Origin: an uncultured Centipeda sp.
GTDB lineage: Bacteria; Bacillota; Negativicutes; Selenomonadales; Selenomonadaceae
Reading direction: 5' to 3'
DNA length: 5,185 nt
Assembly (NCBI GenBank): GCA_905372865.1
Contig: CAJPQT010000040.1
Coordinates: 1 to 5,185 of the forward strand
The notes under the pieces were generated by a model. That model was not told the DNA's origin, made no database searches, and worked only from the letters and a program-made list of their open reading frames with translations. Numbering within the stretch: the stretch's first letter is position 1; the number at the start of each line of letters is the position of its first letter. The position numbers were made by a program, and so were the translations under genes. Shown one piece after another: positions 1 to 5,185 of the stretch.

Positions 1-244
1 TCACGTCCCGATCGCCCAGCAGGCCGAAATTCGTCTGCTCCGCCTGGAATCCGCCGGGCAGACTTCTGCGCGCCGTGGTGTCTGCAGAGCGGCGCCCCCC
101 GATCACCGTTACCTCGGGCAGATCATAGGTGTCCATCTCCTCTGCCGCCTCTGTCTGCGGGTGCTCCGCGGCAGCAGCAGTGCTCATCATGCCCGTGCCC
201 GTCAGACATGCGAGAAGCAGTGCAATTTTCTTCTTCCGTGTCAT
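1..244 (-). CDS. TonB-dependent outer-membrane receptor, N-terminal fragment (81 residues visible)
   Basis: The gene starts at base 244 and leaves the window at base 1, so only the N terminus is seen. Residues 1-26 form a signal peptide: a basic TRKKK stretch, a hydrophobic core around residues 7-20, and an STAAAA end with likely cleavage near Ala26. An acidic linker follows, then the TonB-box-like segment DLPEVTVIG at residues 41-49. After that come SLPGGF and NFGLLGDRDV (residues 61-81), which resemble the start of the plug domain in Negativicutes receptors. Such receptors import siderophores, haem, corrinoids or other metal complexes across the outer membrane using TonB energy; the ligand cannot be told from this fragment. 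An AAAGGAT ribosome site (complement of 253-259) supports the start. The gene lies downstream of the nitrogenase-like gene on the same strand but has its own AT-rich promoter region. The LLAC at residues 10-13 looks like a lipobox, but the hydrophobic core before it is too short to prefer a lipoprotein. Confidence 0.8.
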   Translation of the reverse strand, partial: MTRKKKIALLLACLTGTGMMSTAAAAEHPQTEAAEEMDTYDLPEVTVIGGRRSADTTARRSLPGGFQAEQTNFGLLGDRDV

Positions 245-353
245 TTTGAACCATCCTTTGTATCGAAACTATGAATCGACGGAAAGATTATCATAGTCTA
301 CGATTAAATACAATCGAATAGATTCAAAACGATAGTTCAATATTTTTGAAACA
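245..353 (-). promoter_or_regulatory. Promoter and probable LysR-type operator region of the TonB receptor gene
   Basis: This 109-base AT-rich gap separates the nitrogenase-like gene from the receptor gene. On the minus strand a good -10 candidate, TATGATAAT, is the complement of 287-295, but no good -35 hexamer sits at the proper distance, as expected for an activator-dependent promoter. Several ACTAT-type motifs are present: AAACTATGAATCGA on the plus strand at 266-279, GACTATGATAATC on the minus strand near 287-299, TCTATTCGATTG near 312-323, and GAACTATCGTT near 328-338. The first lies within a TCG-N11-CGA dyad (263-279), compatible with the T-N11-A layout of LysR-type sites. A closely similar 14-base sequence lies in front of the lysR gene (2893-2906). 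The promoter elements are read directly; assigning them to the neighbouring regulator is inference. Confidence 0.5.
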
Positions 354-368
354 TCAACCTTTCAAAAA
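343..368. repeat. Perfect 9-bp inverted repeat spanning the stop of the nitrogenase-like gene
   Basis: TTTTTGAAA (343-351) and TTTCAAAAA (360-368) are exact reverse complements around an 8-base spacer, and the stop codon at 354-356 lies in that spacer. The stem is A/T-rich and is not followed by a T run on the minus strand, so it is not a canonical intrinsic terminator. It could be a weak RNA stem at the gene end or a protein-binding dyad upstream of the receptor promoter. Confidence 0.45.
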
Positions 369-1937
369 CGCGTCCAGAACTGCAGCGAAGTCCGTGCCAA
401 GCACGCCGCTCCCCTCTCCCGCGGCATCTCTGCCCGAGAGCAGCCCCGACGGCAACGGAAGGAGGCGCTTCTCCCCCATCGCAGGCAGCAGCGCAGGATC
501 GGCAATGACCGCATCCGCCGCGTCCCATGCAGGCTGCAGCTCCACAGCTGTACGAAAGATAAGCAGGTCGGCCCCGTCTGCCTGCCGGTAGAGCACCGCC
601 GTCTCCTCGTCCCACGCATAGGCCGCGCAGCGGATATTGCGAAATCCATATGCGCGGAGCAGGCGATCGATGCCTACGGCAGCAATCGGATCGGTGATGA
701 TGAGGATCTTGTCCGTACGCACATCTTCCGCTGCCTGCTCTGCAGCTGCATCCTCTGGGGACAAACCGAGCGCCGCAGCGATCTCAGCCCGCCAGGCCGT
801 CCGGCCCGCATCCCCGAGCGGCAGGCTGCGGACAACGGGCACACCGCACTCCCTGTGCAGCCATTCCGCCGCAGACACGCCGGCAGCAGATACCAGCCAG
901 ACCAGCGCGGGGCGTTCGGTCAGTGCATCGCGCCCTGCAGTGCACACATCGCAGCCGTACGCGGTGAGAAAAGCGAGCGGGGCATCCAGCTGCGCCATAT
1001 CGCCGAACAGTAGCGGGCTGTACCCGAGGACGAGAACCGTCCGCCCCGTCTCCCGCCATCCGTCGGCCGCCTCCTGTACAAGACGAAGGGCCGCCTCTGC
1101 AGCGCCGTACACGGCATCATGAAAGCCGTCCGTCGGCGGTGCACACGCGCGGCAGCCCTGCTCCTCCGCTGCCTGCAGGACCGGTGCGGCCTCCATCGCC
1201 ATGAATGCGGGCACGGGTGAGCTGAGGAGATGCACCGTGCGGTATACACCCCCTGCCGCAAGCGCACCGGTCTCTGCGGCAGCAGTCTCCTCCATGCCGA
1301 AGATGTAGTCCTCCGCCTGCGGTATGAGCGCATAGACATCGCTGCGCTCCGCCATGAGATCCATGCGTGTGAGCGCATTGCGGCAGCCCGACGGCGTGAC
1401 AAGCACATGCGCTGCGCCGTCCGCACGCAGGAAATCCGCCACGCCCGCCGTATCGCTCATCGGCGGCGGCAGCTGGGCCGGCGCCGTGACCGCCCTCTCC
1501 TCCGGCGGCAGCGCGGCGAGGAGTTCCTCTGCAGTCTCGTGCCGGATGCCGTCCGCCTTTGCCAGCGGCCCGCGAAAGAAACAGCGCACGATGCAGCCCG
1601 TCTCCGCAGAAAGTGTGCGCTCGATGTCTGCAAAGTCCGGGCGCGTGAGGATGTCAAGGCAGGAGAGATAGATCACGACCGCGCGCGCACCGGGCAGACG
1701 TGCGGCATCCCGCACCGCCTCCCGAATCGCTTCCTCCGCCGTTCCGAGCACATAATCCTCTGCCCGCACGGCGGCATAGCGAAACCGCCCGAGCGCGCCG
1801 ATCTGCAGTGCGCGCCGGTAGATGGAGCGAAAACAGATGAGTGCCCCCGCTGCAGCGACAACGAGATCGCGCCGCGCCCACAGTCGGTCGAGGCTCGTGT
1901 CAAAGTCGCGAATCTCCTCAGCGGCAATCGGCTGCAT
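354..1937 (-). CDS. Nitrogenase component 1-like oxidoreductase with a duplicated cysteine domain (527 aa)
   Basis: The fold signature is that of the NifD/NifK/NifE/BchN superfamily, whose members hold metal clusters and receive electrons from a NifH-like protein. Residues 24-135 look like a first domain: C35 after a hydrophobic strand, AEDYVLG at 59-65, then YLSC with C93 (compare the TTC/STC cluster cysteine of nitrogenases). Residues 176-290 repeat this pattern: TPSGC with C185, AEDYIFG at 208-214 and EQGC at 259-262, but the C93 counterpart is Ser (SS at 239-240). The middle domain is marked by LVLGYSPLLFGD (302-313), and the C-terminal Rossmann-like domain begins at DKILIITDP (409-417). 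The start at MQPIAAEE is chosen because AGGAGG lies 6 bases upstream; a longer reading to base 1997 would bypass this site. The gene begins inside the end of lysR, implying coupled expression. It is probably not a true nitrogenase; reduction or processing of a cofactor, tetrapyrrole or sulfur compound is possible. Substrate unknown. Confidence 0.75.
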   Translation of the reverse strand: MQPIAAEEIRDFDTSLDRLWARRDLVVAAAGALICFRSIYRRALQIGALGRFRYAAVRAEDYVLGTAEEAIREAVRDAARLPGARAVVIYLSCLDILTRPDFADIERTLSAETGCIVRCFFRGPLAKADGIRHETAEELLAALPPEERAVTAPAQLPPPMSDTAGVADFLRADGAAHVLVTPSGCRNALTRMDLMAERSDVYALIPQAEDYIFGMEETAAAETGALAAGGVYRTVHLLSSPVPAFMAMEAAPVLQAAEEQGCRACAPPTDGFHDAVYGAAEAALRLVQEAADGWRETGRTVLVLGYSPLLFGDMAQLDAPLAFLTAYGCDVCTAGRDALTERPALVWLVSAAGVSAAEWLHRECGVPVVRSLPLGDAGRTAWRAEIAAALGLSPEDAAAEQAAEDVRTDKILIITDPIAAVGIDRLLRAYGFRNIRCAAYAWDEETAVLYRQADGADLLIFRTAVELQPAWDAADAVIADPALLPAMGEKRLLPLPSGLLSGRDAAGEGSGVLGTDFAAVLDAFLKG

Positions 1938-2862
1938 CGGCCCCCTCCTCATCACAAAACAGTTCCTCCCCGCCCGGAAGTCCGCTCTCCTCCCCAAGGA
2001 TTTCGAGGAGGAGATTCATTGCAGGACTGCGCCATTTATTCCGATGAACCCCGTAGTATGACGTGACGGTCATCGGATCCGACTGCGCTGCGGCCAGCCG
2101 GCCGAGGGCTCTGCGTTCCCGTACCGCATGGTCCGGCAGCAGTGCAATCCCCATATCGTTCTCAACCAGATTGATGATGGTCTGCGTGCTCCGCAGCTCA
2201 ATCATATTCGTAAACGAGATCCCCCGCTGCCGCAGATAGTCATCCGCCATCTGGCGAATCTCGCCTGGGCGCGGCATTGTGATCAGCGGCATTTCGTTGA
2301 TCTCCATCTCCTGCTCACGAAAGTCCGGGCACCATGCGCCTGTGCCGGCCGAAGTGTAAAAATGCACGGGACTCTCCTCGAACGTCCAGAATGCAAGGTT
2401 CTCCTTGTCTCTCTCATGGATCGCGTATGCGAAGCCGACGTCGAGCTGCCCGTCGCTGAGCGCCGCAACGACATCGCGGCTCGTAAGCGAACGCAGGCGC
2501 AGATCGACGCGCGGAGCATGCGCATGCAGACGCTTGAGCAGGGGCGGCAGACGGAAGCAGAGCAGCGACTCCGGCGCGCCGACCGTGAGCGTCCCCTGAT
2601 AGGCGGCAATCCCGTATTGAAAGTTTTTGATTTTGTTCGCCGCCGCAAGCACCTCGTCCACATAGGGAATCAGCACCTCGCCCGCCTTTGTCAGGATCAT
2701 GCGCCGCCCGCTTTTCTCAAAAAGCGGTACGCCCGTCAGCTTCTCCAGCTGCGCGATGTGGAACGTGATCGTCGACGGCGTGTAGCTGAGGAGACGCGCC
2801 GCCTTTGTAAAGCTGCCCGTGCGCACGATTGTTCGGAACGTCGTGAATATCTTCAGTTCCAT
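1918..2862 (-). CDS. LysR-family transcriptional regulator (314 aa)
   Basis: This is a typical LysR-type regulator in length and layout. Residues 1-60 form the winged helix-turn-helix: TFRTIVRTGSFTKAARLL, then PSTITFHIAQLEKLTGVPLFE, and GRRMILTKAGE in the wing. A linker helix (about 60-85) leads to the effector-binding domain (about 88-290), which starts GTLTVGAPESLL and includes LDVGFAYAIHE and NDMGIALLPDHAV. The start is ATG at 2862 rather than 2871: AAGGA (complement of 2872-2876) lies 9 bases before 2862 but directly abuts 2871, and LysR proteins usually begin just so (MELKIF). The last residues (CDEEGADAADCR) overlap the next gene. Members usually bind their own promoter and that of a neighbouring target in response to a small ligand; here the targets are probably the downstream nitrogenase-like gene and the TonB receptor. 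The inducer cannot be inferred. Confidence 0.9.
   Translation of the reverse strand: MELKIFTTFRTIVRTGSFTKAARLLSYTPSTITFHIAQLEKLTGVPLFEKSGRRMILTKAGEVLIPYVDEVLAAANKIKNFQYGIAAYQGTLTVGAPESLLCFRLPPLLKRLHAHAPRVDLRLRSLTSRDVVAALSDGQLDVGFAYAIHERDKENLAFWTFEESPVHFYTSAGTGAWCPDFREQEMEINEMPLITMPRPGEIRQMADDYLRQRGISFTNMIELRSTQTIINLVENDMGIALLPDHAVRERRALGRLAAAQSDPMTVTSYYGVHRNKWRSPAMNLLLEILGEESGLPGGEELFCDEEGADAADCR
1944..1949 (-). promoter_or_regulatory. Strong ribosome-binding site deciding the start of the nitrogenase-like gene
   Basis: The minus strand reads AGGAGG here, 6 bases before the ATG at 1937. The site lies inside the last codons of lysR, so ribosomes finishing lysR (stop at 1918-1920) would pass over it. 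This is the main reason for rejecting the upstream in-frame ATG at 1997. Confidence 0.8.
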
Positions 2863-2871
2863 TCGTATCAT

Positions 2872-2935
2872 TCCTTATCGATAAGTATGTATAAACTATC
2901 ATACGATATGCGGGGATGCTTTTCAAGCATTCCGG
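2872..2935 (-). promoter_or_regulatory. lysR promoter and operator region
   Basis: Upstream of lysR the minus strand has TATACA (complement of 2888-2893) as a possible -10, without a clear -35. AAACTATCATACGA on the plus strand (2893-2906) matches 11 of 14 bases of AAACTATGAATCGA at 266-279 before the TonB receptor gene, and GTAT/ATAC arms (2889-2892, 2901-2904) make it a dyad. A perfect 12-bp palindrome, CTTATCGATAAG (2874-2885), overlaps the lysR ribosome site. Together they suggest autoregulation. The sequence elements are observed; the regulatory roles are inference. Confidence 0.45.
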
Positions 2936-2961
2936 CCATTGTCCGCAAGTGCCCGCATCAA

Positions 2962-3005
2962 AAGAGGCTGCGGTACGAATATCTCACTTCGTACCGCAGC
3001 CTCTT
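2962..3005 (-). terminator. Intrinsic terminator of the flavodoxin gene
   Basis: Two perfect 18-base complementary arms (2962-2979 and 2988-3005) enclose an 8-base loop, 12 bases after the flavodoxin stop codon at 3018-3020. On the minus strand the stem ends in CTCTTTT, a short T run overlapping the stem base. The T run is weak, but the stem is long and GC-rich, and the position between two same-strand genes with separate promoters fits termination of flavodoxin transcripts before lysR. Confidence 0.8.
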
Positions 3006-3017
3006 CATTCACTTGTC

Positions 3018-3452
3018 TCAGCCGACCGCCTTTGCCATCGCCTCACCGAGTGCCGTGCACGCAGCGAGCGCATCATCGTCGGGTTCGTTCTCACAGGTCA
3101 CGCCGTCCGCGACCATCGTTGCCCCTGCATCCTTCGTGCGGTTCGTCCACGTCTCCATGAACGCGCCGCCGCCCCAGCCGTATGAGCCGAACAGCCCGAC
3201 CTTCACGCCCTTCAGCTGGCTCTCCGCCTCGGCGAAGAACGGCTCGAACTCACCCTCATCGAGCTCCTCCACGCCACAGGCAGGGCAGCCCATCAGGATG
3301 CCGTCGTAATCCGCAATCCGATCGGCAGAGAAATCGCCGACGCGGATGAGTTCGCCCTCTGCACCGCCCTTCGTGACCCCTTCCAGGACCGCATTCGCCA
3401 TTGCCTCCGTATTCCCCGATCCACTCCAAAACACAACAGCAATCTTTGCCAT
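3018..3452 (-). CDS. Short-chain flavodoxin (144 aa)
   Basis: This is a soluble, low-potential electron carrier that binds FMN non-covalently and can replace ferredoxin. Residues 4-16 (IAVVFWSGSGNTE) hold the beta-1 strand and the phosphate-binding loop SGSGNTE (10-16). GCPACGVEEL (55-64) is the first isoalloxazine loop, and GSYGWGGG (89-96), with Trp93, is the second. Length and motifs match short-chain flavodoxins and closely resemble the Megasphaera elsdenii protein from memory, in which the residue at Cys59 is Met. The start is fixed by AAGGAGG (complement of 3461-3467), 8 bases before the ATG; the open frame extending to 3644 has no support. The gene is monocistronic, with its own promoter and terminator. 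It could supply electrons to the nearby nitrogenase-like system, directly or through a NifH-like protein, but proximity is the only evidence and a general housekeeping role under iron limitation is just as plausible. Confidence 0.95.
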   Translation of the reverse strand: MAKIAVVFWSGSGNTEAMANAVLEGVTKGGAEGELIRVGDFSADRIADYDGILMGCPACGVEELDEGEFEPFFAEAESQLKGVKVGLFGSYGWGGGAFMETWTNRTKDAGATMVADGVTCENEPDDDALAACTALGEAMAKAVG

Positions 3453-3492
3453 GTCAAAATCCTCCTTTGGACTACGTTTGTATGATAAACAA

Positions 3493-3521
3493 ATGATAGC
3501 ATTTCTCACGATTTCATGCAA
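3493..3521 (-). promoter_or_regulatory. Sigma-A-type promoter of the flavodoxin gene
   Basis: On the minus strand TTGCAT (complement of 3516-3521) is followed after exactly 17 bases by TATCAT (complement of 3493-3498), with TGC just before the -10 giving an extended -10. Upstream DNA is A/T-rich like an UP element. Transcription would start near 3486, giving a leader of about 35 bases. A TTTGT-N7-ACAAA dyad (3477-3493) overlaps the predicted start site and could be an operator. Confidence 0.75.
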
Positions 3522-3566
3522 TGATTTTTGAAATTTTTTCTCATTATGATTTGTGCTTGACAGAAA

Positions 3567-3575
3567 TGTTATACT
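3567..3575 (+). promoter_or_regulatory. Extended -10 promoter candidate for copA
   Basis: TGTTATACT contains an extended -10 (TG, one base, TATACT). No good -35 lies 16-18 bases upstream; a consensus-like TTGACA at 3557-3562 is only 7 bases away and cannot pair with it. Transcription would begin near 3582, leaving about 270 bases of leader before copA. No recognisable CsoR, CopY or CueR operator is seen. An imperfect dyad, TGACAG-N10-CTGTAA (3558-3579), surrounds the -10 and could bind a regulator. Confidence 0.5.
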
Positions 3576-3585
3576 GTAACAAAAA

Positions 3586-3831
3586 GGCTTCGATAGACCA
3601 CGCAAGCCCCTCCCCCGTACCGACGGGGGAGGCATTGAGTGCACGGTATATCAGCTTCCCTGCCACAGCGGAGGAACGGTCAACCTCTTCCAATCACACT
3701 GCGCCTTTCGTCTTGTGTTCTTGGGAGGTTTTCCCATACGACCTGTTACCCGCTCAGCTGCCCCCTTCGGGCTTGCTTCTCGGACAGGTCAGTAAGTGCC
3801 GCCGATCGGCGCTGGTGAGAAGCGCCGCTTT
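3586..3831 (+). other. Hairpin-rich non-coding segment in the copA leader: structured RNA or inserted repeat
   Basis: No convincing ORF is present in the 400 bases between the flavodoxin and copA genes, but this part is dense in complementary pairs. They are a 10-bp hairpin (3609-3632); an interrupted stem AACCTC/GAGGTT with CCAA/TTGG and ACAC/GTGT inside (3682-3730); GACCTGT/ACAGGTC (3740-3746 with 3784-3790) enclosing GCCC/GGGC (3760-3763 with 3769-3772); the palindrome GCCGATCGGC (3801-3810); and GGCGCT/AGCGCC (3808-3813 with 3821-3826), followed by a weak T-rich stretch. I do not recognise a known riboswitch, SRP, RNase P, tmRNA or T-box signature. It could be a copA 5' leader element with an attenuator-like last hairpin, an independent small RNA, or a dispersed repeat inserted between promoter and ribosome site. 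Confidence 0.45.
3609..3632. repeat. Perfect GC-rich hairpin (10-bp stem, 4-base loop)
   Basis: CCTCCCCCGT (3609-3618) and ACGGGGGAGG (3623-3632) are exact reverse complements around an ACCG loop. Short C-run/G-run hairpins of this form are common as dispersed intergenic repeats in Firmicute genomes (from memory). No T run follows on either strand, so it is not a standard terminator. The element lies about 27 bases downstream of the predicted copA transcription start. Confidence 0.7.
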
Positions 3832-3852
3832 CTGACAACAAAAGGAAAATCC

Positions 3853-5185
3853 ATGCAAAAAGAAACATTCAACGTCACGGGCATGACCTGCTCGGCGTGT
3901 TCGGCGCGTGTGGAGCGTGCCGTAAAGAAAATGGAGGGGACGGCGGACGTCTCCGTCAATCTCCTCACCAATACCATGACGCTCGCCTACGATACGGCAG
4001 TCACAAGTCCTGCCGCGATCATCGCTGTGGTCGAGGATGCAGGCTACGGCGCAAGCGTGAAGAGCGCGGCGGGAGCCACACCTGCATTGGACGCAGCAGC
4101 ACAGGGCACAGCGGGAACGGGTACGGACGCAGCGGAGAAGGAGGTCCGCGCGATGCGGTCACGTCTCCTCACATCCATCCTCTTCCTCCTGCCGACCATG
4201 TACATCGCGATGAGCCCGATGCTCGCGATGTGGGGTGTGCCCTACGCGGCGGGATTCAAGGAAATTTTCTGGGGCGCGGAGAATGCACTGACGTTCGCAC
4301 TCGCACAGTTCATCCTCATCCTGCCGATCATGTATGTGAACCGTCCATACTATGTCAACGGATTCCGCAATCTCTTGCATGCTGCTCCGAATATGGATAC
4401 GCTCGTCGGGATCGGCTCGATGGCATCCGCACTCTTCGGCGTGTTTGCGATGTTCCGTATGAGCTGGGGGTTGGGGCACGGCGATCTCGCGCTTGCAGCG
4501 GAGTACAGCACGAACCTCTATTTCGAGTCGGCGGGCATGATCGTAACGCTTATCACGGTCGGTAAATACCTCGAAGCGCGGGCGAAGGGGCAGACGACGG
4601 GCGCACTCCGCGCCCTCATGCAGCTCGCCCCCGCCGAGGCGACGGTCGTGCGCGGCGGTGTGGAGCAGGTCGTGCCTGTGGCGACGCTCGTCCTCGGCGA
4701 TACGGTCATCGTGCGTCCCGGCGCACGCATTCCCGTGGACGGAACGGTGACGGACGGTGCGACGAGCATCGACGAATCCGCCGTGACGGGCGAATCCATG
4801 CCCGTTCCGAAAACAACGGGTGATTCCGTAACATCAGGGACGCTGAACGTCGAGGGGACGATCCGCTTCACCGCAACGCGCGTCGGTGAGGACACGACGA
4901 TCCGTCAGCTCATCCGTCTGGTGGACGATGCGAGCGGGTCAAAGGCACCCATCGCACGCCTTGCCGACCGCGTCTCGGCGGTCTTTGTCCCCGTGGTGAT
5001 CGCGATCGCCCTCGCAGCGGGCGGCATCTGGCTCATGATGGGCGCAAGTGTGGAGTTCGCATTTTCCATCACGATCTCGATTCTCGTCATCTCCTGCCCC
5101 TGTGCACTGGGGCTTGCAACCCCCGTTGCGATCATGGTCGGCACGGGGCGCGGCGCGGCGCACGGCATCCTCATCAAGTCGGGCG
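3853..5185 (+). CDS. copA: Copper-exporting P1B-type ATPase CopA, N-terminal 444 residues
   Basis: This inner-membrane pump moves Cu(I) out of the cytoplasm using ATP. Residues 1-70 are one heavy-metal-associated domain with GMTCSAC (10-16), whose two cysteines bind copper. A flexible Ala/Thr/Gly linker (about 70-95) leads to the membrane part: likely helices near 104-124, 145-163, 180-202 and 219-240, then the actuator domain with TGES (312-315), then helices near 374-396 and 403-425. The last helix carries CPC (415-417) followed by ALGLATP (418-424), the Cu(I) transport signature. The gene leaves the window before the DKTGT phosphorylation site and the nucleotide-binding domain, so roughly 300 residues are missing because of the window edge, not a mutation. 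AAAGGA (3841-3846) lies 6 bases before the ATG. It is divergent from flavodoxin; no copper regulator or chaperone gene is visible here. Confidence 0.95.
   Translation, partial: MQKETFNVTGMTCSACSARVERAVKKMEGTADVSVNLLTNTMTLAYDTAVTSPAAIIAVVEDAGYGASVKSAAGATPALDAAAQGTAGTGTDAAEKEVRAMRSRLLTSILFLLPTMYIAMSPMLAMWGVPYAAGFKEIFWGAENALTFALAQFILILPIMYVNRPYYVNGFRNLLHAAPNMDTLVGIGSMASALFGVFAMFRMSWGLGHGDLALAAEYSTNLYFESAGMIVTLITVGKYLEARAKGQTTGALRALMQLAPAEATVVRGGVEQVVPVATLVLGDTVIVRPGARIPVDGTVTDGATSIDESAVTGESMPVPKTTGDSVTSGTLNVEGTIRFTATRVGEDTTIRQLIRLVDDASGSKAPIARLADRVSAVFVPVVIAIALAAGGIWLMMGASVEFAFSITISILVISCPCALGLATPVAIMVGTGRGAAHGILIKSG

Noticed and set aside
354..1937. True nitrogenase NifD, NifK or NifE
   Set aside because: The full cluster-cysteine set and NifD hallmark segments are not seen, no nif genes lie nearby, and the second domain lacks the Cys93 counterpart.
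1230..3309. Long plus-strand open frames (1230-2066 and 2128-3309)
   Set aside because: They lie antisense to the nitrogenase-like, lysR and flavodoxin genes, are Arg/His-rich with no recognisable domain, and the second crosses the terminator; they are artefacts of GC-rich codon use.
3557..3562. Perfect TTGACA -35 box
   Set aside because: No -10 hexamer lies at 16-19 bases; the nearby TATACT is only 7 bases downstream, so the pair cannot act as one promoter.
3453..3644. N-terminal extension of the flavodoxin frame
   Set aside because: The family starts at MAKIAVVFWSG, a strong ribosome site precedes that ATG, and the extension would run through the promoter.
3586..3831. Possible 6S RNA or other known non-coding RNA
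   Set aside because: Only short chance resemblances (such as TCCGAGAAGC on the minus strand) were seen; the conserved central-bubble layout of 6S and the signatures of SRP, RNase P, tmRNA and T-box are absent to the eye.
3521..3835. Open frame of 104 codons on the plus strand between flavodoxin and copA
   Set aside because: There is no ribosome site before its ATG, the composition is low in typical protein patterns, and it crosses the promoter and all the hairpins; it looks like chance reading of structured DNA.
1..5185. CRISPR array, tRNA, rRNA or transposase
   Set aside because: No regularly spaced repeats, no tRNA-like cloverleaf or rRNA core sequence, and no transposase motifs were seen on either strand.

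Overview
The window looks like a chromosomal piece of a GC-rich, diderm Firmicute of the Negativicutes, most likely Selenomonas or a close relative. Three things suggest this: an outer-membrane TonB-dependent receptor sits beside Firmicute-style promoters and strong AGGAGG ribosome sites; the flavodoxin closely resembles, from memory, that of Megasphaera elsdenii; and coding DNA is GC-rich while intergenic DNA is AT-rich. The genus is an inference, because no rRNA or marker gene is present.

Left part, minus strand, positions 1-2935. A LysR-type regulator (1918-2862) overlaps by 20 bases the start of a 527-residue nitrogenase-component-1-like protein (354-1937). After a 109-base regulatory gap comes the start of a TonB-dependent receptor (244 to beyond base 1). 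The overlap points to co-transcription and coupled translation of the first two genes. An AAACTAT-type sequence recurs in front of both lysR and the receptor gene, so the regulator may control itself and the receptor. The component-1-like protein carries two diverged copies of the cysteine-bearing first domain, which is the most unusual protein feature in the window. No NifH-like reductase is visible here. The likely theme is reductive processing of an imported metal- or tetrapyrrole-type ligand, but the substrate cannot be read from the sequence.

Middle, 2936-3852. A short-chain flavodoxin gene (3018-3452, minus strand) has its own sigma-A-type promoter (3493-3521) and ends at a perfect 18-bp hairpin terminator (2962-3005). 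Between the flavodoxin and the next gene lie 400 bases without a convincing ORF. They hold the divergent promoters and about 250 bases rich in hairpins (3586-3831), either a structured leader RNA or an inserted dispersed repeat.

Right part, plus strand, 3853-5185. This is the first 444 residues of a copper-exporting P1B-type ATPase (CopA), with one N-terminal metal-binding domain, the TGES actuator motif and the CPC membrane motif. The gene runs off the window before the phosphorylation site. It is transcribed divergently from the flavodoxin gene and probably belongs to a separate copper-resistance unit.
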